Positions 1-8,942 of a stretch of 64,000 nucleotides of DNA are shown in pieces. Position numbers and translations under genes: made by a program. The notes under the pieces were generated by a model, which searched no databases, had not been told where the DNA came from, and saw only the letters and a list, made by a program, of their open reading frames with translations. Positions within the stretch are counted from its first letter, which is position 1; each line of letters opens with the position of its first letter. The DNA comes from Ignavibacteriota bacterium (GTDB taxonomy: Bacteria; Bacteroidota; Ignavibacteria; Tepidaquicellales; Tepidaquicellaceae): the NCBI GenBank assembly GCA_016218085.1, contig JACREY010000003.1:124001-188000 (forward strand), in the 5' to 3' direction.

Positions 1-1893
1 AGACAGAAACATTTCCAGTTCGCCCTTAATATCGAAGAAATCAAAGTTTTTCTCTTTTGCATCGAAACTCCTGAAATCCATTTTTCCGCAAATTGCAAAA
101 CAAAGATGGTTCTCTTCTGTGAATTTACTGCCTTCGTGTCCGAATACCTTGCCGATTTCGAAGAGTTTTAACGGAGTACCTTTGCCGGAATTGTTGACAT
201 TATTTTTTATAGTCGAGAGCATTCCGTACATTAAATTCACTCTCATCACGTTCATCTCAACTGAATTAGGATTTTCCACCCTCACAAATGAATCCGAAAA
301 ATTTATTATTTTCTTTTCATCCTGCTGGGAGTAAGTGATTATTTCGTTAAATCCCCTGCCTATGAAATGTTCCTTCGTCTGCTTTTTCAGCTCAATCAGC
401 TTATCTCCGTAATCAGCATGTGTAGAAACATCCAGGTTGAAGTGATATTGGTTTTCGATATTGTGATAGCCGTACATCCTTGCAACTTCTTCTGTTAAAT
501 CTATTTCCCTTGTCAGGTCGTTTCTTCTGAATTCGGGAATTTCAAAAATCAAATATTCATCTTCCTTGCCTGTATGTTTGATTTCGATTTTTTCGAGAAG
601 CTTTATTACCTGTTCGTCAGTAAAATCAATTCCGATAATTTTTCCGGCTCTCGAAGCTCTGATTCCGACTTTAAGCTTTTCAAGCTTTTCGGGATAAACA
701 TCAATAATTCCCTTTAAAACTTCCCCTCCTGCTATTTCCTGCATAAGCATTGCAGCGCGGTCCGAAGCAAAAGGCACTTTATCTATATCAACACCTCTTT
801 CGAATCTCTGCGATGCGTCAGTCTGCAGTCCGAGCTTCTTTGAATTTTTCCTTACGCAAACAGAATCGAAATATGCGCTTTCGATGAAAACATTTTTTGT
901 GGATTCCGTGATTTCGGAATTCTCTCCTCCCATTATACCTGCTATTGCTGAATATCCCTCTCCGTCGCATACCATAAGCGATTCGCTGTTCAGCGTTCTT
1001 TCTTTTGAATCAAGCGTTGTGAATTTATCGCCTTCCTTTGCTGTCTTAACAATAATTTCTTTCCCTCTGATTTTTTCGTAATCAAATGCGTGAAGCGGCT
1101 GACCCGTTTCCATCATCACATAATTTGTTATGTCAACTATATTGTTGATTGGTCTGAGTCCGATTGCAGTCAGATATTTTTTCAGCCAGTCGGGAGATTC
1201 CTTTATCTTTACATTTTTTACTACCCTGCCTGTAAACCTCTTGCAGTAATGCTTTGCATCGATTGTAATCTTTGCATATTCATCGCTTCTTTCTTTCGAT
1301 TCATTGATTTTTATTTCAGGCAGAACGATTTTTTTATTATATATCGATGCTATTTCTCTTGCAATTCCTATGTGTGAAAATAAATCGCCGCGGTTGGGCG
1401 TGATTCCGATTTCAACCGAATAATCATTGCTGCCTATATAATCCGCAAATGCCTGTCCGATTTTTGCATCGCTTTTTAGAACCATTATTCCTGAATGGTC
1501 TGCTGAAAGTCCGAGCTCGTCTTCCGCACAAATCATACCTTCGGATAGCTCTCCGCGGATTTTATTTTTCTTTATTTCGAATCCGCCGTTTGGTATTATC
1601 GCGCCGATTTTTGCAAGGCACACTTTCTGCCCGGCGGCAACATTCGGAGCACCGCAAACAACACTTAAAATTTCATTTCCTGAATTTACTTTACATAAAG
1701 TGAGTTTATCGGCATTAGGATGCTTCGCAGTTTCTGATACTTCAGCTACAATAAAATTCTTAAATTTCTCCGCTTCGCTTTCGATACCTTCGATATCGAG
1801 ACCGATATTTACCATTTCCTTCCAGAGTTCATCATATGATGTAATTTCCAGATTCGGAATATATTGTTTTACCCAGTTTAGACTAATTTTCAT
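1..1893 (-). CDS. pheT: Phenylalanyl-tRNA synthetase beta subunit, 3' end outside window
   Basis: The first 631 residues are present and open to the window edge; about 170 residues are missing compared with the usual length near 800. It starts at ATG (1891-1893) with MKISLNWVKQYIP, a standard PheT start. An EMAP/OB-type tRNA-binding domain follows at about residues 39-150, with the VVCGAPNV and GEMICAEDELGL-like (here GELSEGMICAEDELGLS) segments, and then ITPNRGDLFSHIGIARE. The product pairs with PheS to charge tRNA-Phe in the cytoplasm. The missing part would hold the end of the catalytic-like core and the FDX-ACB anticodon-binding domain. No frameshift is seen. pheS is not in the window. 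Confidence 0.95.
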   Translation of the reverse strand, partial: MKISLNWVKQYIPNLEITSYDELWKEMVNIGLDIEGIESEAEKFKNFIVAEVSETAKHPNADKLTLCKVNSGNEILSVVCGAPNVAAGQKVCLAKIGAIIPNGGFEIKKNKIRGELSEGMICAEDELGLSADHSGIMVLKSDAKIGQAFADYIGSNDYSVEIGITPNRGDLFSHIGIAREIASIYNKKIVLPEIKINESKERSDEYAKITIDAKHYCKRFTGRVVKNVKIKESPDWLKKYLTAIGLRPINNIVDITNYVMMETGQPLHAFDYEKIRGKEIIVKTAKEGDKFTTLDSKERTLNSESLMVCDGEGYSAIAGIMGGENSEITESTKNVFIESAYFDSVCVRKNSKKLGLQTDASQRFERGVDIDKVPFASDRAAMLMQEIAGGEVLKGIIDVYPEKLEKLKVGIRASRAGKIIGIDFTDEQVIKLLEKIEIKHTGKEDEYLIFEIPEFRRNDLTREIDLTEEVARMYGYHNIENQYHFNLDVSTHADYGDKLIELKKQTKEHFIGRGFNEIITYSQQDEKKIINFSDSFVRVENPNSVEMNVMRVNLMYGMLSTIKNNVNNSGKGTPLKLFEIGKVFGHEGSKFTEENHLCFAICGKMDFRSFDAKEKNFDFFDIKGELEMFLS

Positions 1894-1951
1894 AAGCTAT
1901 TCAAAAACAAGAATATAATTAAATGAAATACTATAATAAATACAAAAGAAT

Positions 1952-1990
1952 CAAAAAAAAACGTTCCTGAAGATAACCTCAGGAACGTTT
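1952..1990 (-). terminator. Intrinsic terminator of the Lys-rich gene
   Basis: A perfect 12-bp inverted repeat (arms 1959-1970 and 1979-1990, 8-nt loop) is followed on the minus strand by a run of Ts (the A tract 1953-1960 on the plus strand). It lies just after the stop of the Lys-rich gene and before pheT, so it should separate the two transcripts. Confidence 0.88.
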
Positions 1991-2010
1991 TAATAATTTC
2001 AAAATTATTA

Positions 2011-2517
2011 CTATTTCTCTTCTGATTCTTTCTTAGGTTCTTTCTTGAATGTTTCCTGCTTTTCCGGGCTTTCTTCTCTCTTGTATTCTCTTCCCTTCTT
2101 GTCGCCTTCATTTTCCTTTTTTTCATATGTCTTCGGCGGAGTATATGTTCCGTTGTTATTTGTCGGAGGAGTATATACTCTTGTCCTCGTGGTTGTTCTG
2201 TTTCTCTTGCTACGTTTGTTGCGTTTTGTCTTCTTTCCTGACTTCTTTTTAGATGTCTTCTTTGAAGTCTTCTTGTTAGAAGTTTTCTTCGAAGTCTTCT
2301 TGCTTGAAGTCTTTTTGTTTGAAGATTTCTTGGTTTTCTTGCCGGTGCTCTTGTTTTTCTTTTTTGAACTCTTCTTTTTCTTTTTGCTCTGGTCTTTAGA
2401 AGTCTGTTCAGCTTTCTTCGTGGTTTTATTAGACTCATTTAAACCTGTGAAACCAAACACACTGCTAAGAGAAAAAGTAAAAAGAATCACAAACACCATT
2501 AATGCTCTTTTAGGCAT
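2011..2517 (-). CDS. Secreted lysine-rich low-complexity protein
   Basis: 168 residues. The first 22 form a signal peptide (Lys/Arg, then a hydrophobic core ending SSVFG). Residues 30-115 are mostly Lys, Ser and Thr in KKTS/KKTSK repeats, then an Arg-rich stretch, two YTPP motifs and a Glu/Lys-rich tail. No enzyme domain is visible and composition is the only clue. The positive charge resembles histone H1 tails, but the signal peptide points outside the cytoplasm, so binding to anionic surface polymers is a guess. An AAGGAG ribosome-binding site lies 5-10 nt before the ATG. The gene is transcribed alone, with a terminator behind it. Long open frames on the other strand here are by-products of the repetitive codons. 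Confidence 0.75.
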   Translation of the reverse strand: MPKRALMVFVILFTFSLSSVFGFTGLNESNKTTKKAEQTSKDQSKKKKKSSKKKNKSTGKKTKKSSNKKTSSKKTSKKTSNKKTSKKTSKKKSGKKTKRNKRSKRNRTTTRTRVYTPPTNNNGTYTPPKTYEKKENEGDKKGREYKREESPEKQETFKKEPKKESEEK

Positions 2518-2686
2518 TTTTAACTCCTTTTTAGATTTTTCTTAAATAATACACCTCAAATTAAATTTTATAACATAAAAAAACAATGAATAAGGACTAA
2601 GATAATCAAAAAAATAAAATGAAAATAATTTTTGCATTAAAAAATCTTGATTTTTTTCGAAAATCATTACTCTGACTTTATTTTTA

Positions 2687-2709
2687 AACTAAACTGCGGT
2701 ATTTTAGTT
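2687..2709. promoter_or_regulatory. Short inverted repeat before the cupin gene
   Basis: Arms aactaaa (2687-2693) and tttagtt (2703-2709) are perfectly complementary around a 9-nt loop. It ends 8 nt before the cupin ATG, so it could be an operator or a 5' hairpin. Seven A/T-rich base pairs are weak evidence. Confidence 0.3.
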
Positions 2710-2717
2710 CCAATATT

Positions 2718-3212
2718 ATGCACAACACTGCTAAATCAATAATTAAACAGCTTAAGCTGAAAAAACACCCGGAGGGGGGGTACTTTTCCGAAGTTTACCG
2801 CTCCAACGAAGTGATGAAAAAGAATCATCTACCGAAAAGATTTTCGGGCGACAGGAATTTCTCAACATCAATTTATTTTTTACTGACTCAAAAAGATTTT
2901 TCATCTTTCCATAAACTTCAGGCAGATGAAGTATGGCATTTTTATTCGGGCTCGCCGCTGAATATTTATGTGATACAGAAAAGCGGCCGTCTTAAGAAAA
3001 TCGTGCTCGGTAAAAGCCACCTTTATCAGGCTGTAATCCACGCAGGACAATGGTTTGCGGCGGAAGTGGGCAAGCAGGATTCCTATTCCCTCGTCGGCTG
3101 TACCGTTTCTCCCGGTTTCGACTTCAGGGACTTCGAATTCGGAGAAATGAAAAAACTGATTGAACTTTATCCCGTCCATAAAAGTTTAATCAGCAGACTG
3201 ACAATTAAATAA
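2718..3212 (+). CDS. DUF985 (cupin_5) family protein
   Basis: 164 residues, the normal size for this single-domain cupin family. The signature HPEGGYFSEVYRS lies at residues 17-29. It is followed by a FHKLQADEVWHFYSG barrel strand near residues 64-78 and a conserved VSPGFDFRDFEFG segment near the end. Family members (for example yeast YML079w) have cupin folds without a firmly known reaction, so none is assigned. The stop codon overlaps the next ATG by one base, so it is probably co-transcribed with the DCC thioredoxin-like gene. The HPEGGY motif is encoded through a run of seven Gs. Confidence 0.88.
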   Translation: MHNTAKSIIKQLKLKKHPEGGYFSEVYRSNEVMKKNHLPKRFSGDRNFSTSIYFLLTQKDFSSFHKLQADEVWHFYSGSPLNIYVIQKSGRLKKIVLGKSHLYQAVIHAGQWFAAEVGKQDSYSLVGCTVSPGFDFRDFEFGEMKKLIELYPVHKSLISRLTIK

Positions 3213-3607
3213 TGGAACATAAAGCAATAGTACTTTTCGACGGAGTATGCAACTTCTGCAACTCATCAGTAAACTTTATTATCAAACGGGACAGGAAGGA
3301 TTATTTTAAATTCTCTCCATTGCAATCGGAATTTGCAAAAGAATATTTCAATAAAAATAACATCGAAAATAATTTCAACAGTATAGTATTAATCGAAAAC
3401 GGTAAGTTATACAAAAAATCCTCTGCAGCATTGAAAATCGCAAAACAACTGAGTGGTTTTTGGGAACTCGCTTATATCTTTATTGTAATCCCTCCTTTTA
3501 TAAGGAATTTCCTTTATGACATAATTGCAAAATACAGGTACAAATGGTTCGGCAGAAAAGACACCTGTATGATTCCGGACGAAAAAATAAGAAATAAATT
3601 TATTTAA
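3212..3607 (+). CDS. DCC-family thiol-disulfide oxidoreductase-like protein (DUF393)
   Basis: 131 residues. The N-terminal motif LFDGVCNFCNSSVNF with C13xxC16 and the following RD is the hallmark of the DCC family (YuxK-like, PF04134), which has a thioredoxin-like fold. The rest matches the family layout: an SPLQSEFAKE segment, a hydrophobic stretch near residues 88-103 and the RYKWFGRKDTC motif near the end, with a third Cys. Family members are presumed redox proteins, but substrates are not established. Translation is coupled to the upstream cupin by a 1-nt overlap. Confidence 0.88.
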   Translation: MEHKAIVLFDGVCNFCNSSVNFIIKRDRKDYFKFSPLQSEFAKEYFNKNNIENNFNSIVLIENGKLYKKSSAALKIAKQLSGFWELAYIFIVIPPFIRNFLYDIIAKYRYKWFGRKDTCMIPDEKIRNKFI

Positions 3608-3624
3608 TTATAAATTTTGAATGT

Positions 3625-3656
3625 TGAATTCTGAATGATTTGAATTCTGAATGATT
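3625..3656. repeat. Perfect 16-bp tandem duplication
   Basis: tgaattctgaatgatt occurs at 3625-3640 and again, without change, at 3641-3656, in the gap between two convergent genes. It looks like simple-sequence expansion; no function is evident. Confidence 0.8.
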
Positions 3657-3724
3657 AGTGATTTTATTAAAAATTCCGAAACTATTTTAAAATCAGAAAA
3701 AAATACTTCTGCTTTTCACTTCAG

Positions 3725-3855
3725 CCCACGGTTTTGACCGTGGGAAGGAAATCAAAACAAATATACTTAATTTAGTTCAAACTCCGTCAGGAGTTTCCTG
3801 TTAATAGAAATCGAATTCAATAAAACACAAACCCCGTAGGGGTTTCCTGTTGATA
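3725..3855. repeat. Cluster of three short hairpins, two sharing a downstream motif
   Basis: Three perfect hairpins lie in the gap between convergent genes. Stem 1 is cccacggt/accgtggg (3725-3744, 4-nt loop), stem 2 is aaactcc/ggagttt (3779-3796), stem 3 is aaacccc/ggggttt (3829-3845, 3-nt loop). The last two are each followed directly by cctgttrata. The stems differ while the flank stays the same, as in REP-like families. They may also help terminate both flanking genes. Confidence 0.7.
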
Positions 3856-3856
3856 A

Positions 3857-5854
3857 CTACTTAATCAAAATCATTTTCTTTGTTTCCGAATAATCCCCTG
3901 CCGTTAATTTATAAAAGTACACTCCGCTCGGATATTCCGCACCGTTAAATGTAACTTCATAAGTACCCGGATTTTGTTTTTCATTTACAAGTGTTTCTAT
4001 TTCCTTTCCAAGAATATCATATATGAATAGCTTTACAAATTCGTTATTTTTTATTTGGTATCTGATATTTGTAGAGGGATTAAACGGATTCGGATAGTTC
4101 TGCGATAGAGAATATTTATAGGGAATTCCTGTTTCAATCTGAAGTATCCCCACGAGTTCGCTAATAGGTCTTCTCCATATTGACCTTAAATTCACACCAA
4201 TTAATCCAAATCCATTAGATAACAGAACTTGACAAAACGAAGAATTTGGTAGATTATCTAATTTATTTTTCCATGTTAACCCTAAATTTTTTGAAACATA
4301 AACACCGTTATACGATCCTGCTAAAACAACAGAATCAAGCGCATCAATAGAATTAACAAAGTAATTGTTATAGATTTTTGACCAATTTGTACCATAATTA
4401 GAAGAACGGTAAATACCATCGTTTGCACCTGCAAAGATATACGAAGCTGAGATTGCAATACTTTTAACTTCCTTATCATTAAGCGAAGTTTGATACCAAT
4501 TATACCCATTATTTGTTGACATAAATATTCCTCTGGTATCAGTTCCTGCATAAAATCTATTTCCGGAAGCATTTAGTGAATAAAATCTGAGATTTGCCGA
4601 ATCTAATGTTTTTGTCCAATTTAATCCATTATTAGTAGTAAGATAAATCCCTCCATTATAATCTGTACCGAGACAAGTATAACTTCCTGAACTTGCAATC
4701 GAATATACTGTATTTCCGGAAAATGTTGTTGGAGACCAGTTAACTCCGTTATTTGTCGATAGAAAAACTCCATCAAATCCCGTTCCGGCAAAAATATTGT
4801 TTCCTGATTTCGACATCGAAATTATATAGTTATTCCTTAGCTCTGTTAATGTCCAATTGCTTCCATTATCAGTCGAGAAATATAACCCCCCAATATATAA
4901 TCCTGCAAATAATTTACCATCTGATTTTAACATTGAAGTAACCGAAACAGCATCAATACCCTTATTAAACCAGTTTACTCCGTTGTTTGTTGTACTCCAA
5001 ATTCCGTATAAACCTGTTCCGGCAAATAAAATAGAATCTTTATAAAATAAAGAGTGTATACCTTTGTTATTCAAACCAATATTAATCCAATTGATTCCAT
5101 TATTTGTGGACATATAAACTTCATTTGAAGTACTACCTGCATAAATATTATTTCCTGAAAAAGTAAAGCATGTAATATTGAAAGTATCTAACGAAGACTG
5201 ATTCCAGTTTTGTCCGTTGTTTGATGAATAAAAAATACCATCGTATTTTGTCCCTGCAAATATATAATTATCTTTTACTTTAATCGTACGTACAGATGAA
5301 ATACTGGGGAATATATTTATCCAGGAATCTCCATAATCTGTTGATTTATAAATTCCTGAGTAAAACGCACTTGCAAAAATTACACTACCATCAGTCTCTA
5401 ACGAAGCAGGAATGTTTGAATTAAAAACTGTAATCCAGTTTTGACCTTCGTTTGACGATCTATATAATTGATCATCAGAAATTGTAAAAATATAATTCCC
5501 GATTTTTTTTGTTTGATGACAGGTCCTGTTAATAAACCCTATCTGCCACCAGTTTGAGCCATAATCAGTTGATTTATAGAGCCCGAAACCCAGCGAAGCA
5601 TAAAAAACAGGCCCCAAAACAATCAAATCACTAACAGAGGAATTATAATTGTTATTTAAAAATGTCCAATTATTTCCGTTATTAGTTGAACGATAAAGTC
5701 CGTTTGCAGAACAAAGAACCAAACCAATATCTGTGTTTGTTATATTGCTTGTCAATCCTCCTACTAAACCGTTAGATTCAATCCATTGACAAATAGATTT
5801 GTTTTGTAGAAAAAAAAGCAAAACAAAAAGAAATGTAAATATTAACTTTTTCAT
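3857..5854 (-). CDS. Secreted BNR-repeat beta-propeller protein with T9SS sorting domain
   Basis: 665 residues with a signal peptide over residues 1-22. Residues 50-560 hold about 13 copies of a roughly 40-residue repeat with the pattern (I/L/V)(Y/F)xS(T/S)(N/D)xGxNW, the BNR/Asp-box type found in Ycf48-like and sialidase-like propellers. Thirteen repeats suggest two propellers in tandem. The last 85 residues are a type A T9SS sorting domain: SLSQNYPNPFNPSTNIRY, then a GKEIETLVNEKQNPGTY strand pair, ending SGVYFYKLTAGD and KKMILIK. The product is expected to cross the outer membrane and be attached or released. The ligand is unknown; Asp-box repeats alone do not imply a sialidase. It is transcribed alone. 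Confidence 0.9.
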   Translation of the reverse strand: MKKLIFTFLFVLLFFLQNKSICQWIESNGLVGGLTSNITNTDIGLVLCSANGLYRSTNNGNNWTFLNNNYNSSVSDLIVLGPVFYASLGFGLYKSTDYGSNWWQIGFINRTCHQTKKIGNYIFTISDDQLYRSSNEGQNWITVFNSNIPASLETDGSVIFASAFYSGIYKSTDYGDSWINIFPSISSVRTIKVKDNYIFAGTKYDGIFYSSNNGQNWNQSSLDTFNITCFTFSGNNIYAGSTSNEVYMSTNNGINWINIGLNNKGIHSLFYKDSILFAGTGLYGIWSTTNNGVNWFNKGIDAVSVTSMLKSDGKLFAGLYIGGLYFSTDNGSNWTLTELRNNYIISMSKSGNNIFAGTGFDGVFLSTNNGVNWSPTTFSGNTVYSIASSGSYTCLGTDYNGGIYLTTNNGLNWTKTLDSANLRFYSLNASGNRFYAGTDTRGIFMSTNNGYNWYQTSLNDKEVKSIAISASYIFAGANDGIYRSSNYGTNWSKIYNNYFVNSIDALDSVVLAGSYNGVYVSKNLGLTWKNKLDNLPNSSFCQVLLSNGFGLIGVNLRSIWRRPISELVGILQIETGIPYKYSLSQNYPNPFNPSTNIRYQIKNNEFVKLFIYDILGKEIETLVNEKQNPGTYEVTFNGAEYPSGVYFYKLTAGDYSETKKMILIK

Positions 5855-5992
5855 ACCATTATTTTTGGTTAAGCGCTTTTATATATTTTACAATATCCGA
5901 AACAATTAATCAAGTACAAAATATTTAATAATTCTGCGTATTAACCCGCAATTTTCCATTTATATAAAACCCTGAAATAGGTATATTTATAT

Positions 5993-7978
5993 ATGAAAAA
6001 TAAATATTTAGTTACAGCAGCGCTGCCGTATGCAAACGGCTATTTACACCTCGGACACATTGCAGGAGCTTACCTGCCTGCAGATATATATGTACGGTTC
6101 AAAAGACTGAACAATGAAGATATAATATTTATATGTGGCTCGGATGAGCACGGAACGGCAATAGAGATTTCCGCAATGAAAGAAAAAGTAACTCCGAAAG
6201 AGATTATAGACAGATTCCACTTTGCTAATAAAGAGGCTTTCGAGAAAATCGGAATTGCTTTCGACATTTACTCAAGAACTTCGAACGAAATTCATCATAA
6301 AACATCACAGGATTTTTTCCTGAACCTGTATGATAAAGGAATTCTTCTACAGAAAACCGAAAAACAGCTTTACTCCGAAAAAGACAAGAGATTCCTTGCA
6401 GACAGATTCGTGGAAGGCACCTGTCCGATTTGCGGATATGAAGAAGCCCGCGGAGACCAGTGCGAAAGCTGCGGAAGCAACCTTTCCCCGCTTGAATTGA
6501 AAAACCCTAAATCGAAAATTTCAGGCGATACGCCTGTAATCAAGGAATCAAAAAACTTCTACTTCCCTCTTGAAAAATTTCAGCCGAAGCTCGAAGCATG
6601 GCTTAAAACAAAAACCAATTGGAAATCTAATGTTAAAAACTATTGCGAAGGATGGTTCAAAACTGGTTTGAAAGACAGAGCCATAACACGCGACCTCGAC
6701 TGGGGCGTGAAAGTGCCTCTGAAAGATTATGACGGAAAAGTGATTTACGTTTGGTTCGAAGCTCCGATTGGATACATCTCCGCAACGAAAGAACTTTTTA
6801 TTGAAAGAAACATTCCTGATAAATGGAAAGAATATTGGTTCGGAAAAGATGTAAGTATGATTCATTTCATCGGCAAAGATAATATTATTTTTCACGCATT
6901 AGTATTCCCCGCAATGCTGATGGCGCACGGAGAATTTATTTTACCTGAAAACGTACCTGCGAATGAATTCCTGAATCTCGAAGGCGGAAAGTTATCAAAG
7001 AGCAAGGGACACGGAATACTTGTAAAGGATATCGTGAAAGATTTTAATCCGGATGTTGTGAGATATACGCTTGCATCCAATCTGCCCGAAAATAAAGACG
7101 CAGACTTCAGCTGGGATGATTTCCAGACTAAAAATAACAATGAACTTGCCGCCATTCTCGGTAATTTTATCAACAGGACTACAGTATTTGCAAAAACGAA
7201 ATTCGATAATAAAATTCCGGAGAGAAATACAAACTCAGACGAAATATTCGATATAATAAAAAACCAAAGCAAAGTTGTAGCGGAATGCATGGATAATTAC
7301 AGATTCCGCGATGCAGTGAACGAAACTATGAATGCTCTGAGAGCGGCTAATAAATACTTCAACGACAGCGAGCCGTGGAAAGTGATTAAGGAAGATAAAG
7401 AAAAATGCGCAAATATAATCAATAACTGTTTGCAGATATGCTATTCAGCCGCAGTTATGATTTCACCGATTCTTCCCTATACATCGGAAAAAATTCTTAA
7501 AGTTCTGAATGCGGATAAGAATAATTTCTCGTGGGATAAAATCGGAGAGATTAATTTACTGAGCGGAACTGAACTTGGCGATAACGAAATCCTCTTCCCA
7601 CAGCTTGAAATAAAAAAAGAAGAGCCGAAAGAAGAAGTGAAAATTCCCGAAGAGGATATGATTGATATCGATTACTTCAGAAAAATAAAATTAAGAACTG
7701 CAAAGGTAATTGAATGCGAAGCAGTGCCGAAGAGCAAGAAGCTTCTTAAACTTCAGCTTCAGGTCGGCGAAAGAAAAAAGCAGATTGTAGCAGGAATAGC
7801 CGAACACTACAAACCCGAAGATATGGTCGGCAAAACGATAGTGATAGTAGACAACCTGAAAAAGACAAAACTGATGGGAATCGAATCCGAAGGAATGCTT
7901 CTGGCTGCAAAGAAAGACGGAAAGCTAGCTCTCGTTTTACCTGAAAAAGAAATTCCCGATGATGGAGATGTAAGTTAA
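5993..7978 (+). CDS. metG: Methionyl-tRNA synthetase with C-terminal tRNA-binding domain
   Basis: 661 residues. The class I signatures are HLGH at residues 19-22 and KLSKS at 333-337. The connective domain carries C144xxC147 and C157xxC160, a zinc site of the four-Cys MetG1 type. A helical anticodon-binding domain follows, then a Glu/Lys-rich linker near residue 540. The last ~105 residues are an EMAP/Trbp111-like OB domain (RTAKVIECEAVPKSKKLLKL, VGIAEHY-like turn, GMLLAAK), which usually drives dimerisation and tRNA binding. It charges initiator and elongator tRNA-Met. It heads a + strand group ending at 12248, although the 127-nt gap before folP leaves room for a separate promoter. Confidence 0.97.
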   Translation: MKNKYLVTAALPYANGYLHLGHIAGAYLPADIYVRFKRLNNEDIIFICGSDEHGTAIEISAMKEKVTPKEIIDRFHFANKEAFEKIGIAFDIYSRTSNEIHHKTSQDFFLNLYDKGILLQKTEKQLYSEKDKRFLADRFVEGTCPICGYEEARGDQCESCGSNLSPLELKNPKSKISGDTPVIKESKNFYFPLEKFQPKLEAWLKTKTNWKSNVKNYCEGWFKTGLKDRAITRDLDWGVKVPLKDYDGKVIYVWFEAPIGYISATKELFIERNIPDKWKEYWFGKDVSMIHFIGKDNIIFHALVFPAMLMAHGEFILPENVPANEFLNLEGGKLSKSKGHGILVKDIVKDFNPDVVRYTLASNLPENKDADFSWDDFQTKNNNELAAILGNFINRTTVFAKTKFDNKIPERNTNSDEIFDIIKNQSKVVAECMDNYRFRDAVNETMNALRAANKYFNDSEPWKVIKEDKEKCANIINNCLQICYSAAVMISPILPYTSEKILKVLNADKNNFSWDKIGEINLLSGTELGDNEILFPQLEIKKEEPKEEVKIPEEDMIDIDYFRKIKLRTAKVIECEAVPKSKKLLKLQLQVGERKKQIVAGIAEHYKPEDMVGKTIVIVDNLKKTKLMGIESEGMLLAAKKDGKLALVLPEKEIPDDGDVS

Positions 7979-7993
7979 GAAATTCTAAACTCT

Positions 7994-8050
7994 AATATTT
8001 AAATTCTAAACAAAAAACAAATAACAACTACATTTTAGAATTTAGATATT
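7994..8050. repeat. A/T-rich inverted repeat between metG and folP
   Basis: Arms at 7994-8010 and 8034-8050 pair over 17 positions with one G-T pair, around a 23-nt loop. Further copies of the attctaaa/tttagaat words fill the rest of the gap. It has no GC-rich stem or T-run, so it is a poor terminator; it may be a decayed repeat. Confidence 0.5.
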
Positions 8051-8105
8051 TGGATTTGTTTAGGATTTAGATTTTCGGATTTAGAATTTAATAAAAGATA
8101 GAAAT

Positions 8106-8942
8106 TTGATTTATACATTTAAAAATAGAAAATACGATTTATTTGCCCGCACATTTGTGATGGGTATAATTAATATTACTCCCGATTCTTTTTCGGATGG
8201 AGGTAAATATTTCGAAGGAAAAATAAATTACGATAAAATCCTCGAAGATGCGCTCCGCATGGAAAAAGAAGGAGCGGATTTTATTGATATTGGCGGCGAA
8301 TCGACTCGTCCCGGCAGTGAAATGACTACAATGGAAGACGAACTTGAAAGAGTAATTCCTGCAATCGAAATAATTAGAAAAAAAACTGACATTCCAATTT
8401 CAATAGACACATACAAAAGCGAAGTTGCGGACGAAGCATTAAATCATGGAGCCGCAATTGTAAACGATATAAGCGGATTCAAATTTGATAAAAAAATGCC
8501 TGAAGTAACCACGAGACACAATGCAAGTTGTATATTGATGCACATAAAAGGAACACCGAAAGATATGCAGATGAATCCCGAGTATGAAAATGTAGTGAAA
8601 GAGGTTTATGAATATTTATCCGATTCAATTTCGATTGCAAAGAGTGCAGGTATTGAGCAGATAATTACAGATGTTGGAATAGGATTCGGGAAAAAGCTGG
8701 AGCACAACCTTGAACTAATAAAAAATCTTTCTGAATTTAAAAAACTCGGTTATCCGATTTTGCTCGGTGTATCGAATAAAAGATTTATAGATAACATTTC
8801 CCCTGTTCCCGTGAATGAGCGGCTGGAAGGCACTATAGCGGCGAACGTTGCGGGAATAATCAACGGTGCGAACATTATTCGCGTGCATGATGTTTTAGAA
8901 AATAAAAAGGCAGCATTAGTTGCAGATAAAATGAAACAGTAA
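8106..8942 (+). CDS. folP: Dihydropteroate synthase
   Basis: 278 residues, normal for the family. It joins 6-hydroxymethyl-dihydropterin pyrophosphate to p-aminobenzoate in folate synthesis. Motifs in order: MGIINITPDSFSDGG (19-33), the pterin/pyrophosphate loop; DIGGESTRPGS; ISIDTYK; IVNDISG; DVGIGFGK; LLGVSNKRFI; and the terminal RVHDV. The start is TTG at 8106-8108; no ATG lies before the conserved FVMGIINITPDSF segment except the one inside it. The stop codon overlaps the ATG of the copper ATPase gene by one base, so the two are translationally coupled although unrelated in function. Confidence 0.96.
   Translation: MIYTFKNRKYDLFARTFVMGIINITPDSFSDGGKYFEGKINYDKILEDALRMEKEGADFIDIGGESTRPGSEMTTMEDELERVIPAIEIIRKKTDIPISIDTYKSEVADEALNHGAAIVNDISGFKFDKKMPEVTTRHNASCILMHIKGTPKDMQMNPEYENVVKEVYEYLSDSISIAKSAGIEQIITDVGIGFGKKLEHNLELIKNLSEFKKLGYPILLGVSNKRFIDNISPVPVNERLEGTIAANVAGIINGANIIRVHDVLENKKAALVADKMKQ

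Noticed and set aside
1090-1918. Several plus-strand frames over pheT
   Set aside because: They lie opposite the intact pheT reading frame and show no protein family features.
2045-2545. Long Phe/Leu-rich open frame on the plus strand over the Lys-rich gene
   Set aside because: It is the reverse reading of Lys/Ser codons; the minus-strand gene has a signal peptide, ribosome-binding site and terminator.
2766-2780. Run of seven Gs in the cupin gene as a phase-variation site
   Set aside because: It encodes the conserved HPEGGY motif and the frame is intact; a similar run of Cs encodes a conserved motif in the sigma-54 activator. Nothing suggests switching.
2718-3607. Cupin/DCC pair as a toxin-antitoxin system
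   Set aside because: Both are recognised enzyme-like families (DUF985 cupin and DUF393 thioredoxin fold) without toxin features.
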